64,000 bases of DNA from Aliiroseovarius halocynthiae (GTDB lineage Bacteria; Pseudomonadota; Alphaproteobacteria; Rhodobacterales; Rhodobacteraceae), in the NCBI RefSeq assembly GCF_007004645.1, contig NZ_ML660019.1, forward strand, positions 454,437-518,436, read 5' to 3'. Shown in pieces: positions 36,502 to 45,097 of this stretch. Made by a program: the position numbers and the translations under genes. The notes under the pieces were generated by a model. The model was given only the letters and a program-made list of their open reading frames with translations. It was not told where the DNA came from and did not search any database. Positions within the stretch are counted from its first letter, which is position 1; every line of letters starts with the position of its first letter.

Positions 36502-37103
36502 GGGCGCGCTCCGTCATAGGCGGCGACGATTTCGGACGCCAGCGTGCTGACCTGATCCGCAGAAAACCCCGGCTTATAGATGTTCGAGCCCAGCCCAAAC
36601 CCGGTGATCCCGGCAGCAAACCAATCGGCAAAATCGGCAGGGCCCACGCCACCGACGGCATAGGTTTTCGTGCCCGTTGGCAAAACCGCCGATAGCGCTT
36701 TGTACCCGTCCAGCCCCAGCTTGAAGGCCGGGAAAAACTTCAACCCATCTGCCCCAGCGCGCAGGGCGGAAAACGCCTCGGTCGGGGTAAGGACGCCTGG
36801 GTAAGACAGCATGCCCTGCGCCTTGGTTTCCGCAATCACCTGCGGGTTGGCGTCGGGCGAGACAACCATTTCCGCGCCGATCGCTGCCAGCTTTTTAACG
36901 CTGTCCGTGTCCAATACCGTTCCCGCCCCTATCGTGGCGCGGCCGCCCGCGGATTTCACCATGCGTTCGATGCTGTCAAACGGCTCGGGCGAATTCAAAG
37001 GCACTTCGATTTTCGAGATACCTGCGGCGATCAACGCCTCCATGATCGGAAGTGCTTCGTCTGGTTGGATGCCACGCAGAATGGCGATGATCTCTCGTGT
37101 CAT
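36498..37103 (-). CDS. dgoA: 2-dehydro-3-deoxy-6-phosphogalactonate aldolase
   Basis: Class I aldolase of 201 residues that splits 2-keto-3-deoxy-6-phosphogalactonate into pyruvate and glyceraldehyde-3-phosphate. IIAILRGIQPDEALPIMEALIAAGISKIEVPLNSP is the KDPG/KDPGal aldolase N-terminus with the active-site Glu, GAGTVLD follows, and the Schiff-base Lys is in GADGLKFFPAF. The longer frame to 37121 would overlap the kinase more deeply; ATG 37103 overlaps its stop by only 4 nt. KDPGal specificity is inferred from the adjacent DgoK-type kinase. Confidence 0.92.
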   Translation of the reverse strand: MTREIIAILRGIQPDEALPIMEALIAAGISKIEVPLNSPEPFDSIERMVKSAGGRATIGAGTVLDTDSVKKLAAIGAEMVVSPDANPQVIAETKAQGMLSYPGVLTPTEAFSALRAGADGLKFFPAFKLGLDGYKALSAVLPTGTKTYAVGGVGPADFADWFAAGITGFGLGSNIYKPGFSADQVSTLASEIVAAYDGARP

Positions 37104-38014
37104 GCTTTCGGTTCTTTCCACTGCATATAGGCGGCGGTCAAACCTGCCAACGTCATGTTTTCAGCGTCCACGCAGCGCACCATTGCCCCTTGCAGGTTCA
37201 GCGCGGCTTCATAGGCGCGGGCGACACTGCCTTCCCCCAGAATAACCACTTGTTGCCCCAGCCAGTAAGGTTTGGCCGCTGCCAGTTCAGCCCCAATTAA
37301 CAATGCGGAGAGTCGCGCGCGCGCCGCCGCCGCGGACAGGTCATTCAGCAACCCCTCGGCCCGCAGCGAAAACAGTTTCGCGGCCAGATCCGCGGGGCGC
37401 GATAGCGTATCTGACAAGGCGTCACGAAAGGCGTCTTCGTCCCAGTCCCGAGTGTCAACGGAATGGCGCAGCACCGACTGATCCGCCAACAAGGCGAAAA
37501 GTTCACCCGTCATGAAGGTCCGGAAACTGACGATCTCGCCCGCGCTGATATGGACCCATTTGTTATGTGTGCCAGGCAGACACAGAATGCCGTCGAAGTC
37601 AGGATCCGATGCCAGGAACCCAGCAATCTGCGTTTCCTCGCCGCGCATGACGTCGGCGGGCTTAACCTGTTTCACACCTGGCAGAATACGCACCGAAAGC
37701 GGATCGGCGACAACAGGCGTCGCCAGGTTGCCGCCGGGCGGTGCACAAGGCACCGCGACATAGGGCGCTTCGGCCCAGCCCTGTCTGGAACCGGCCATAC
37801 CACAGATGATCACGGGCAGCGGCACGTCGGAAATCACGTCGGATAAGAGCTCTGTCAGAATCGGGGCAAATTGATCGCGCGCCAGCCCGCCCATGCCTTG
37901 GTCACTGTTACGCCTTTCGATCATGTCGCCAGCCTGTGTCATTAGCCATGCGCGTAAGTGGGTTGTGCCCCAATCCACGGCAATCCAATCCGGTATCTTC
38001 GTCATGCCCGTCAT
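37100..38014 (-). CDS. dgoK: 2-dehydro-3-deoxygalactonokinase
   Basis: Sugar-acid kinase of 304 residues that phosphorylates 2-keto-3-deoxygalactonate. The phosphate-binding motif VDWGTTHLRAWL is near the N-terminus, GMAGSRQGWAEAPYV and CLPGTHNKWVHI are highly characteristic of DgoK, and LIGAELAAAKPYW fits the C-terminal part. ATG 38014 overlaps the dehydrogenase stop by 4 nt; an internal ATG at 38005 is a less likely start. Confidence 0.93.
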   Translation of the reverse strand: MTGMTKIPDWIAVDWGTTHLRAWLMTQAGDMIERRNSDQGMGGLARDQFAPILTELLSDVISDVPLPVIICGMAGSRQGWAEAPYVAVPCAPPGGNLATPVVADPLSVRILPGVKQVKPADVMRGEETQIAGFLASDPDFDGILCLPGTHNKWVHISAGEIVSFRTFMTGELFALLADQSVLRHSVDTRDWDEDAFRDALSDTLSRPADLAAKLFSLRAEGLLNDLSAAAARARLSALLIGAELAAAKPYWLGQQVVILGEGSVARAYEAALNLQGAMVRCVDAENMTLAGLTAAYMQWKEPKA

Positions 38015-38778
38015 CCTGTTACAGCCACGCCTCCGTCCACGACCAGCGCCTGCCCGGTGATCATCCGGCTGGCTTGCGATGCCAGAAACAGGGTCGACGC
38101 GACAATGTCATCAGGTGCGAGATGCTCTTTCAAGCATTGGCGTTCCAGATGTGCGGCCAGCGCGTCTGGCTCGGCCCACATATCAAGCTGTTTTTGCGTC
38201 AGGACCCAGCCCGGAGCCAGTGCATTCACGCGGATCTTGTCAGAGCCGAACTCGCGGGCAAGTGAGCGCGTCATGCCATTGATCCCGCTATTGGCGGTCG
38301 TGTAGATCGGATAGCCGGTATTGCCCATCATATAGCTGATCGAGGTGAAGTTGATGATCGCACCGCCTCCGGCAGCCTTCATGCCCGCCATCACCGCCTG
38401 ACAAGCAAAGAAATAGGCTTTCAGGTTGATCGCCTGCGCCCAGTCCCAAAACTCCTCGGTCACTTCTTCTGTGCTGTGGCGCTGATCGTTGGCAGCGTTG
38501 TTCACCAGCGTGGTGATGGGACCGTTCAGGTCGGCACATTCGGCCATTGCGGCTTTCAGTGCAGGAATGTCCGTGATGTCGCATTGCACGAAATGCGGAC
38601 GGTTGCCGGTCTGGGCTTCCATCTGGTCCACGAAGTCCGAGGCGTCCGAGCGCCCAACGAAGCCGACTTTGGCGCCCTGACGTAGAAAGCCTTCGGTTAA
38701 TGCCGCACCAATGCCCGACCCGCCGCCGGTAATGAACACAGATGTGTCTTTCAGATCGTGAAAAGTCGCGTGGGTCAT
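38011..38778 (-). CDS. SDR, probable D-galactose 1-dehydrogenase, with Asn at the catalytic Lys position
   Basis: Short-chain dehydrogenase of 255 residues. TGGGSGIG is the cofactor motif, NNAAN the structural NAG-type motif, and FTSISY provides the catalytic Ser. The catalytic Tyr is in GYPIYTTAN, but the Lys four residues later (YxxxK) is replaced by Asn: the codon reads AAT on the minus strand. Downstream PGWVLTQKQLDMWAEPDAL resembles galactose/arabinose dehydrogenases of this family. The neighbours supply every other step from galactose to pyruvate, so oxidation of galactose to its lactone is the missing step this enzyme would fill. The altered residue leaves some doubt about the mechanism. 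Confidence 0.75.
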   Translation of the reverse strand: MTHATFHDLKDTSVFITGGGSGIGAALTEGFLRQGAKVGFVGRSDASDFVDQMEAQTGNRPHFVQCDITDIPALKAAMAECADLNGPITTLVNNAANDQRHSTEEVTEEFWDWAQAINLKAYFFACQAVMAGMKAAGGGAIINFTSISYMMGNTGYPIYTTANSGINGMTRSLAREFGSDKIRVNALAPGWVLTQKQLDMWAEPDALAAHLERQCLKEHLAPDDIVASTLFLASQASRMITGQALVVDGGVAVTG

Positions 38779-40487
38779 TAATGGCTCTCTCGTGTCACGG
38801 GGCGGGTGTCTTTGCCCACCAGAAAATCCAAATCTGCGCCTTGGTCGGCTTGCAAAACGTGGTCGACATACAGCTTGGCATATCCACGGGTATAGTGCGG
38901 TTCAGGGGCCGTCCAGTTCGCGCGGCGCTGTTCCAGTTCCGCTTGATCGACCAACAGTTCCAACACGCCCTGCGACGCGGACAGCTTGATCCGGTCCCCG
39001 GTCTGCACCAGTGCAAGCGGGCCGCCTGCTGTGGCCTCGGGGGCCACATGCAGGACGACGGTGCCAAAGGCGGTACCCGACATGCGAGCGTCAGACACGC
39101 GCACGATGTCGCGCACGCCTTTCTTCACCAGCTTCGCGGGGACGGGCATGTCGCCGACTTCGGGCATGCCGGGATAGCCTTTGGGGCCGCAATTCTTCAG
39201 AACCAGGATAGAGTTCTCATCCACAGGAAGATCGTCGCGGTCGATATTGGCTTTCAGCTCTTCAATAGTCTCGAAGACATAAGCCTTGCCTTCATGCTCT
39301 AGCAGGTGATCGGACGCGGCCGAGGGTTTTACGATGGCCCCTTTTGGCGCAAGATTACCGCGCAGTACACGCAGGCCCGCCGCTGGTTTGCGCGGTTCGT
39401 CATAGGCGAAGATGACGTCGCGGTTATAGCATTCGGCATCTTCATAGTAATGCGTGATGTCCTTGCCCATCACGGTGTTGGCCGACCGCAGCTTGTGCGC
39501 GAGTTCTTTCAGCACGACGGGCACACCGCCCGCATAGCAGAAATCCTCCATCAGGTATTTGCCCGAGGGCATACAGTTCACCAGCAGGGGGATCTCGCCG
39601 CCGATTTCGAAATCGTCCATGGTCAGGTCGATGCCCACGCGCCCCGCCAGCGCCAGAAGGTGGACGACGGCGTTGGTCGAACCGCCAAGGGCCGCATTGG
39701 CCAGAATGGCGTTTTCAAAGCTTTCCTTGGTCAGCACATCGGACAGTTTCAGGTCTTCTTCGACCATCTCGACGATCCGCTTGCCTGTCATATGGGCCAG
39801 TGCCATGCGGCGGGCATCAACAGCGGGAAGCGAGCCGTTCATGGGCAGCGACAGACCCATCGCTTCCGACAAGGATGATACGGTCGAGGCGGTGCCCATC
39901 GTCATACAGACGCCCTTAGATCGGCTCATCCCGCTTTCGGTAGCCATGAAATCCTTCAGGGTCATGTCGCCCGCCTTCACGTCCATCGCGAACTTGCGTA
40001 CGTCGGTGCCCGACCCCAGATCGCGACCCTTCCATTTGCCGTTCAGCATCGGACCAGCGGACACAACAATCGACGGCAGATCGACCGAGGCCGCGCCCAT
40101 TAACTGACCGGGAGTGGTTTTGTCACAACCGCCAAGAAGCACCACACCGTCGATGCCATAGGCGCGGATGCTTTCCTCGACATCCATCGACAGAAGGTTA
40201 CGAAACAGCATGGCCGTGGGCTTCATCTGGGTTTCACCCAGCGACATGACGGGGAATTCGACGGGAAAGCCGCCAGCCTCCCACACGCCGCGTTTCACGC
40301 CCTCGGCCAGCTCGCGCAGGCCCGAGTTGCACGGGGTCAGTTCCGACCACGTGTTGCAAATGCCAATCACCGGACGGCCATCAAAAGCGTGATCCGGGAA
40401 CCCTTGGTTTTTCATCCACGACCGACGGATAAACCCGTCCTTGTCGAGCATCCCATACCAGCCGCGATTTCGTCTGTCCTTGCTCAT
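38778..40487 (-). CDS. IlvD/Edd-family sugar-acid dehydratase (probable galactonate dehydratase)
   Basis: Iron-sulfur dehydratase of 569 residues that should convert galactonate to 2-keto-3-deoxygalactonate. The cluster cysteines are in GICNTWSELTPCN, GGCDKTTPGQLMGA and GVCMTMGTAST, and GGSTNAVVHLLALAGR and VSDARMSGTAFGTVVLHVAPEA are family hallmarks. It resembles the L-arabinonate/pentonate dehydratase branch rather than IlvD proper. The chosen ATG 40487 overlaps the melA stop by 4 nt; upstream frame to 40511 lies inside melA. The usual DgoD (enolase fold) is absent from the operon, so this enzyme takes its place. Confidence 0.88.
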   Translation of the reverse strand: MSKDRRNRGWYGMLDKDGFIRRSWMKNQGFPDHAFDGRPVIGICNTWSELTPCNSGLRELAEGVKRGVWEAGGFPVEFPVMSLGETQMKPTAMLFRNLLSMDVEESIRAYGIDGVVLLGGCDKTTPGQLMGAASVDLPSIVVSAGPMLNGKWKGRDLGSGTDVRKFAMDVKAGDMTLKDFMATESGMSRSKGVCMTMGTASTVSSLSEAMGLSLPMNGSLPAVDARRMALAHMTGKRIVEMVEEDLKLSDVLTKESFENAILANAALGGSTNAVVHLLALAGRVGIDLTMDDFEIGGEIPLLVNCMPSGKYLMEDFCYAGGVPVVLKELAHKLRSANTVMGKDITHYYEDAECYNRDVIFAYDEPRKPAAGLRVLRGNLAPKGAIVKPSAASDHLLEHEGKAYVFETIEELKANIDRDDLPVDENSILVLKNCGPKGYPGMPEVGDMPVPAKLVKKGVRDIVRVSDARMSGTAFGTVVLHVAPEATAGGPLALVQTGDRIKLSASQGVLELLVDQAELEQRRANWTAPEPHYTRGYAKLYVDHVLQADQGADLDFLVGKDTRPVTRESH

Positions 40488-41827
40488 GCTGCCTTCCTTA
40501 CGCGTGCCCATTCCGGGATCCAGTCCCCATGCGCAGCCAATAGGTCAGTGACCAAAGACCGGATCTGACGCAGATCCAGCTCGGCGGCGGTATGCGGGTC
40601 CATCATTGCCGCGTGATACAGGTGTTCGGGGTTTTCATCCAGCAACGCGCGCACGGTCAGTTCCTGCACATTGATCTGCGTGCGCATCAGCGCGACCAGT
40701 TGCGGCGGGATGTCCGTCACTACACTGGGCTGCACGCCGTTCATGTCCACAAGGCATGGCGTTTCCACAGCTGTGCCCATGGGCAGTTGCGGGATCTGGC
40801 CCAAATTCGGCAGGTTGCCATACGCCACATACGGTTGCCCGGTGACGATGGCATTCATCATCTCGGCTGCGAACTCATGGCTTTTCGGCACGTCGATCCC
40901 AGCCGCATCTTTCAGGGCCGTCGCTTGCTCTTTCCATTCCGCCTGCTGCTCGATGCAGCGCTTGGGGTATTCGTCCAATGGGATGCTAAACTCGGTGATC
41001 AGATCGTCGCGGCCATCCTTGATGAACCACGGCACATATTCAGCGAAATGTTCGGAGCTTTCGGTGCAGAAATACCCCAGATGCTCCATCACCTCATAGC
41101 GCACCTTGTTGCCACAACGGGGCATCATCAGTGGGGGCTTAGGGAAGCGGCCTGTGCGATAGCCTTCGCCGAGTTTTGGATAGAGGCTGTTTCCCGCCGC
41201 GTCTTCCAAACGCAGGAAGAAGGCGACATGGTTCACACCTGCGACCTTATAACGGATATCGCCTTCTGCCATGTCCAGATCATGGGCCAACTCCTGCACC
41301 GTGTTCTGAACCGAATGGCACAGGCCAACCTGCTTGATCTTCGGGAAACGTTCGGCCAGCGCCCATGTGTTGATCGCCATTGGGTTCACATATTGCATCA
41401 ACAGCGCGTTTGGGCAGACGGCTTCCATATCACGTGCGACCGACCACAGATGTGGAACCGTGCGTAGGCCGCGCATGATGCCCCCGATGCCCAGCGTGTC
41501 GGCGATGGTCTGTCGCAGCCCATATTGCTTGGGCAGCTCGAAATCCGTGATCGTACAGGGATCATACCCACCGATCTGGAACGCCGTGACAACGAAGTCT
41601 GCCCCTTCAAGCGCGCGGCGTTGATTCGTGTAGGTTTCCACGACCGCGCCAGACCCCATGGTCGCGATCATCTTCTTCGCCACAAGCTCGCTTTCCGCAA
41701 GCCGAACAGGGTCGATATCCATCAGCGCAATCTTGGCGTCTTTCAGCGCCTCGAAATGCAACATGTCGCCCACGATATTCTTCATGAAGATCGTCGAGCC
41801 AGCACCGATGAAGGTGAGTTTGGTCAT
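40484..41827 (-). CDS. melA: Alpha-galactosidase, glycoside hydrolase family 4
   Basis: NAD- and Mn-dependent alpha-galactosidase of 447 residues, very close to MelA over its length. The Rossmann motif FIGAGSTIFMKNI opens the protein; FQIGGYDPCTITDFE, QTIADTLGIGGIMRGLRTVPHL, YVNPMAINTWAL, GLCHSVQ (metal-binding Cys) and GVNHVAF (metal-binding His), and YHAAMMDPHTAAELDL all match. GH4 enzymes use a redox-assisted elimination mechanism and are cytoplasmic. It overlaps the permease gene by 4 nt, so imported alpha-galactosides are its substrate. Confidence 0.95.
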   Translation of the reverse strand: MTKLTFIGAGSTIFMKNIVGDMLHFEALKDAKIALMDIDPVRLAESELVAKKMIATMGSGAVVETYTNQRRALEGADFVVTAFQIGGYDPCTITDFELPKQYGLRQTIADTLGIGGIMRGLRTVPHLWSVARDMEAVCPNALLMQYVNPMAINTWALAERFPKIKQVGLCHSVQNTVQELAHDLDMAEGDIRYKVAGVNHVAFFLRLEDAAGNSLYPKLGEGYRTGRFPKPPLMMPRCGNKVRYEVMEHLGYFCTESSEHFAEYVPWFIKDGRDDLITEFSIPLDEYPKRCIEQQAEWKEQATALKDAAGIDVPKSHEFAAEMMNAIVTGQPYVAYGNLPNLGQIPQLPMGTAVETPCLVDMNGVQPSVVTDIPPQLVALMRTQINVQELTVRALLDENPEHLYHAAMMDPHTAAELDLRQIRSLVTDLLAAHGDWIPEWARVRKAA

Positions 41828-42672
41828 TTAACAGCTCCGAGTGTGAGGCCAGCGATGAAATGACGCTGCATCAGGAAGAACATGGCCACCGGCGGCAGGG
41901 CCGCGACGATGGAACCTGCGCTCATCAAATGATACTGCGCCACGAATTGCGAGTTGAACGAGGTGATGCCCGCCGTGACTGGTTGTGCATCCGGGCCCTG
42001 GGTCAAGACGATGGCCCAGAAGTAATCGTTCCAGATGAAGGTGAAGATCAGCACTGACAGCGCCGCGATGGCAGGTTTCATCAAGGGCAGGACGACGTAC
42101 CAGAATATGCGCCACTCGGCGACGCCCTCGACGCGGGCGGCCTCGATCAGTTCATAGGGTAGGGCGCGGATGAAGTTGCGCATGAACAGCGTGCAGAACC
42201 CGGTTTGAAATGCGATGTGGAACAGTACCAGACCCAGCTTGGTGTCATAGAGGCCAGCCGAGACAGTCAGGTCGCGCACCGGAACCATTAGGATCTGGAA
42301 AGGGACGAAGTTGCCCGCGATGAACATGAAGAAGATCAGCAGATTGCCTCGGAAGCGATAGATGCCCAGCGCGAAGCCGGTCATGCAGGACAGGGCAACC
42401 GCGCCGATCACCGTCGGCACCGTGATCAGGACCGAGTTCAGCATATAGCGCGGCATATCGCTTTCGAAAAACACTTTGCCGTAGTTTGTGAAGAACTCGA
42501 AAGACGATGGCACGCCCCAATAGTTCCCGTTGGTGAAATCTGCCAGCGGGCGCATGGAAAACAACGCCACAGCCAGCAGCGGCAAAAGCCACATGATCAG
42601 CGCAAAGGGCACCAGCGCCTGATAGGTGATCTGGGCCCCGCGCGACCGTTTCTCGATTGGTGTGGGAAACAT
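41824..42672 (-). CDS. Carbohydrate ABC transporter permease (MalG type)
   Basis: Inner-membrane permease of 282 residues with six helices. The EAA motif is visible as ELIEAARVEGVAEWRIFWYVVLPLMKPA, and the C-terminal QRHFIAGLTLGAVK is the usual MalG-type ending. It lies 4 nt after the partner permease and overlaps melA. Together with the binding protein upstream and the separately placed ATPase (45908-46969) it forms the galactoside importer. Confidence 0.93.
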   Translation of the reverse strand: MFPTPIEKRSRGAQITYQALVPFALIMWLLPLLAVALFSMRPLADFTNGNYWGVPSSFEFFTNYGKVFFESDMPRYMLNSVLITVPTVIGAVALSCMTGFALGIYRFRGNLLIFFMFIAGNFVPFQILMVPVRDLTVSAGLYDTKLGLVLFHIAFQTGFCTLFMRNFIRALPYELIEAARVEGVAEWRIFWYVVLPLMKPAIAALSVLIFTFIWNDYFWAIVLTQGPDAQPVTAGITSFNSQFVAQYHLMSAGSIVAALPPVAMFFLMQRHFIAGLTLGAVK

Positions 42673-42676
42673 CGTC

Positions 42677-43591
42677 TTACCTCCGCGCTGCTTTTTCGTC
42701 TTGGTACATGGACCACAGGAAATAGCCGATGAAGACCAGCATGATCAGGAACAGAACCACCGCGATGGCCGAGCCGTACCCCATGCGGAACCCGTATTCG
42801 GACAGCGCCTTTTCGAACATGTAGAAGCTGAGCACGCGGGTTGATCCGAACGGACCACCGTTTGTCATGATCGAGATCAGGTCGAAGGACCGCAGCGCGC
42901 CGATGATGGTCACCACGAAGGCGATAAAGGTGGCGGGTTTCAGCTGCGGTAGGATCACATGCCACAGCATCCGCCAACCCTTGGCGCCATCCAGTCGCCC
43001 GGCCTCGATCTGTTCAGGATCTACGGCGTTCAGGCCCGTCAGATACAGGATCATGCAATAGGCCGTTTGGGGCCAAAGACCCGCGGCAATGATCCCATAG
43101 GTGGCGGTGTTAGGGTTACCCAAAATGCCCCCTCGAACGTCGATGCCAAACCAGCCGGTGATAATGTCGAACAGGCCGACATTGGGCAGATAAAACCATG
43201 AAAAGACCAGACCGACGACCACTTGGCTTAGCACGAAGGGAAAGAAGAACAGGGATTTATACAGGCGTATCCCGGTGATCGTCTGGTTTAGAAATAGCGC
43301 AATCAAAAGCCCGGCTGGGATCGCCAGAAGATACAGCGCCAGCCATTTCACGTTGTTCCACAGTGAAATCTCGAACGCGCGGTCACCTGTTAGCTCGCGA
43401 TAGTTTTCGAGCCCGACATAGGTTGCCTCGCCCAGCCCATCCCATTCGTACAGCGAGATATTGAAACTTTGGCCAATGGGGATGATCACATAGACCATGA
43501 AGAACAATACGCCCGGCAACAAGAACAGCAGCGGCGTCAGCGTCATCCGGTTGCGCCGGACCCAGCTTAGGTCTGAATGTGCGGTGGTCAT
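42677..43591 (-). CDS. Carbohydrate ABC transporter permease (MalF type)
   Basis: Permease of 304 residues with six helices; LTPLLFLLPGVLFFMVYVIIPIGQSFNISLYEW is the standard N-terminal region, and EQIEAGRLDGAKGWRMLWHVILPQLKPA is the EAA loop. It is separated from the binding-protein gene by 115 nt containing two stem-loops, then followed 4 nt later by its partner permease. Confidence 0.93.
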   Translation of the reverse strand: MTTAHSDLSWVRRNRMTLTPLLFLLPGVLFFMVYVIIPIGQSFNISLYEWDGLGEATYVGLENYRELTGDRAFEISLWNNVKWLALYLLAIPAGLLIALFLNQTITGIRLYKSLFFFPFVLSQVVVGLVFSWFYLPNVGLFDIITGWFGIDVRGGILGNPNTATYGIIAAGLWPQTAYCMILYLTGLNAVDPEQIEAGRLDGAKGWRMLWHVILPQLKPATFIAFVVTIIGALRSFDLISIMTNGGPFGSTRVLSFYMFEKALSEYGFRMGYGSAIAVVLFLIMLVFIGYFLWSMYQDEKAARR

Positions 43592-43620
43592 TTCGTCTCT
43601 CCTGTAGACACGTCATGGGA

Positions 43621-43697
43621 AAGCCCGCACCGGGCTTGCCAATAGCGTGCAGTATAGCGTGGAAAAGACAGGTGCCCCGCCAATTGCGAAGCACCTG
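43621..43697 (-). other. Two stem-loops between binding protein and permease genes
   Basis: Read on the minus strand, the stem at 43697-43691/43675-43669 (7 bp, CAGGTGC/GCACCTG) comes first, followed by TCTTTTCC, and then AAGCCCG/CGGGCTT (43637-43631/43627-43621) with a 3-nt loop. The first, with its T-rich tail, may partly terminate; both would favour excess binding-protein mRNA, as in malE-malF. Confidence 0.55.
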
Positions 43698-43706
43698 CTT
43701 ACTCGG

Positions 43707-44960
43707 TCACTTGTAAATACGTGTACGCGCGTCTTCCAAGCGGTTCAGGATGTCGTCCAGATTGTCCGGGAACACCATGAATTCTTGCAGACCTTCCATC
43801 CCGATTGATGCCATTTCGGCCGGGAAATCACGGTCAAAGAACTGGGCAATGCCGCCTGTTGCGTTGTTCGACAGCATGTCAAAGCCCTGCGTCAGGAACT
43901 CGTCATCTGCAACCGACGAGCTTGCATTCACCGGCAACTGACCCAGCGCATCCGGGCCGTTGATGGCCGTCTGCACCTCGGGCGAGGTAACGAATTGCAG
44001 GAAGGCACGCGCCGCTTCTTTGTTCTGCGCACCCGATGCAATGTGGAACGTATCCGTCGGGGCGTCTTCACCCATCGGCACGTCCGCGATTTTCGGGAAC
44101 TGATAGAAATCGATCTGTGCGTCGGTCAGGCCCGCTTCACGCAGGTGCGGCACCACGAAGTTCCCCATCAGATATGCAGTCGCTTCGCCATTCACGAAGA
44201 AGGGCAGAGCTTCCTGCCAACTATAGGTCTGGTGGTCGTCGATGAAGGCGCCCATATCGATCAGCTTGCGCCAGTTGGCAAAGGTCGCGCGTACCTCGTC
44301 CGAGGTCCAGCTTGCTTCACCCGTGGCCAGCTTCATGTGGAAGTCAAAGCCGTTGGTGCGCATGTTCAGATAGTCAAACCAGCCGCCTGCGGTCCACAGG
44401 AACTTCGATCCGATGGTGTAACATTTGCGGCCCGAATCGACGATTTTCTGACAGTTGGCGATTTCTTCTTCGAAGGTGGTTGGCTCGGTCAGGCCTAGCT
44501 CGTTAAAGATGTCTTCTCGGTAATAGATGCCCCACTGGTAATAAGTATAGGGCACGCCCCATTGCTTGCCATCCAAGGTCATCGCGCCTTTGACGCTGTC
44601 CAGACCTGGCAGGTCGCCGCCCGCATACATGTCCGAGATATCTTCGAACAGGCCAGCCTTTACGTAGGGGGCCATACGGTTGGCAGCATACCAGTTAATC
44701 ACATCAGGCGGATTAGCGGTAAGTGCGTTACGGATTTGGCTTTTCCAAGCTTCGCGATCCACGACTTCCAGTTCAACCGTCAGGCCGGGGTGCATCGCGT
44801 CAAAGTCAGCCGCAAGGCCCTCCATGACTGCGCGCGGCGCAGGGTTCGACATATCCGAGATAATGCGAAGCGTGCCCGACAGATCATCCGCCATGGCCGA
44901 GGTCGCCAGACCTGCGGTCACAGCCACTGTCGCAACAGAAGCTTTCATTGATTTAAGCAT
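43707..44960 (-). CDS. Carbohydrate ABC transporter substrate-binding protein
   Basis: Periplasmic sugar-binding protein of 417 residues, MalE-like family 1. A Sec signal peptide ends with GLATSAMA before DDLSGTLRI. LAADFDAMHPGLTVELEVV and PPDVINWYAANRMAPYVKAGLFEDI are typical first-lobe features, and WGVPYTYYQWGIYYREDIFNELGL is the hinge region of sugar binders. GGGAGGAAC lies just before ATG 44960. First gene of the galactoside operon and divergent from the IclR gene. Confidence 0.93.
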   Translation of the reverse strand: MLKSMKASVATVAVTAGLATSAMADDLSGTLRIISDMSNPAPRAVMEGLAADFDAMHPGLTVELEVVDREAWKSQIRNALTANPPDVINWYAANRMAPYVKAGLFEDISDMYAGGDLPGLDSVKGAMTLDGKQWGVPYTYYQWGIYYREDIFNELGLTEPTTFEEEIANCQKIVDSGRKCYTIGSKFLWTAGGWFDYLNMRTNGFDFHMKLATGEASWTSDEVRATFANWRKLIDMGAFIDDHQTYSWQEALPFFVNGEATAYLMGNFVVPHLREAGLTDAQIDFYQFPKIADVPMGEDAPTDTFHIASGAQNKEAARAFLQFVTSPEVQTAINGPDALGQLPVNASSSVADDEFLTQGFDMLSNNATGGIAQFFDRDFPAEMASIGMEGLQEFMVFPDNLDDILNRLEDARTRIYK

Positions 44961-44993
44961 GAGTTCCTCCCAAGGTTTTCAGCTGTCTAATTG

Positions 44994-45030
44994 GTTTCAT
45001 TTATTGAAACCTTCGTTCAACTATTGAAAC
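44994..45030. promoter_or_regulatory. Candidate IclR operators (repeated TTGAA/TTCAA dyads)
   Basis: The divergent gap holds GTTTCA-N5-TGAAAC (44994-45010), a perfect 6-bp dyad, followed by GTTCAA-CTA-TTGAAAC (45015-45030). The two share the TTGAAAC half-site. Position 34-70 nt upstream of the binding-protein start and 68-104 nt upstream of the regulator start fits control of both directions by the IclR protein. Confidence 0.55.
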
Positions 45031-45097
45031 TATGCGAAATGAAGGTTACAGATGTCAACAGTTTCCTTAGGAGGACAGGAAACGAAGGGAGTATCGC

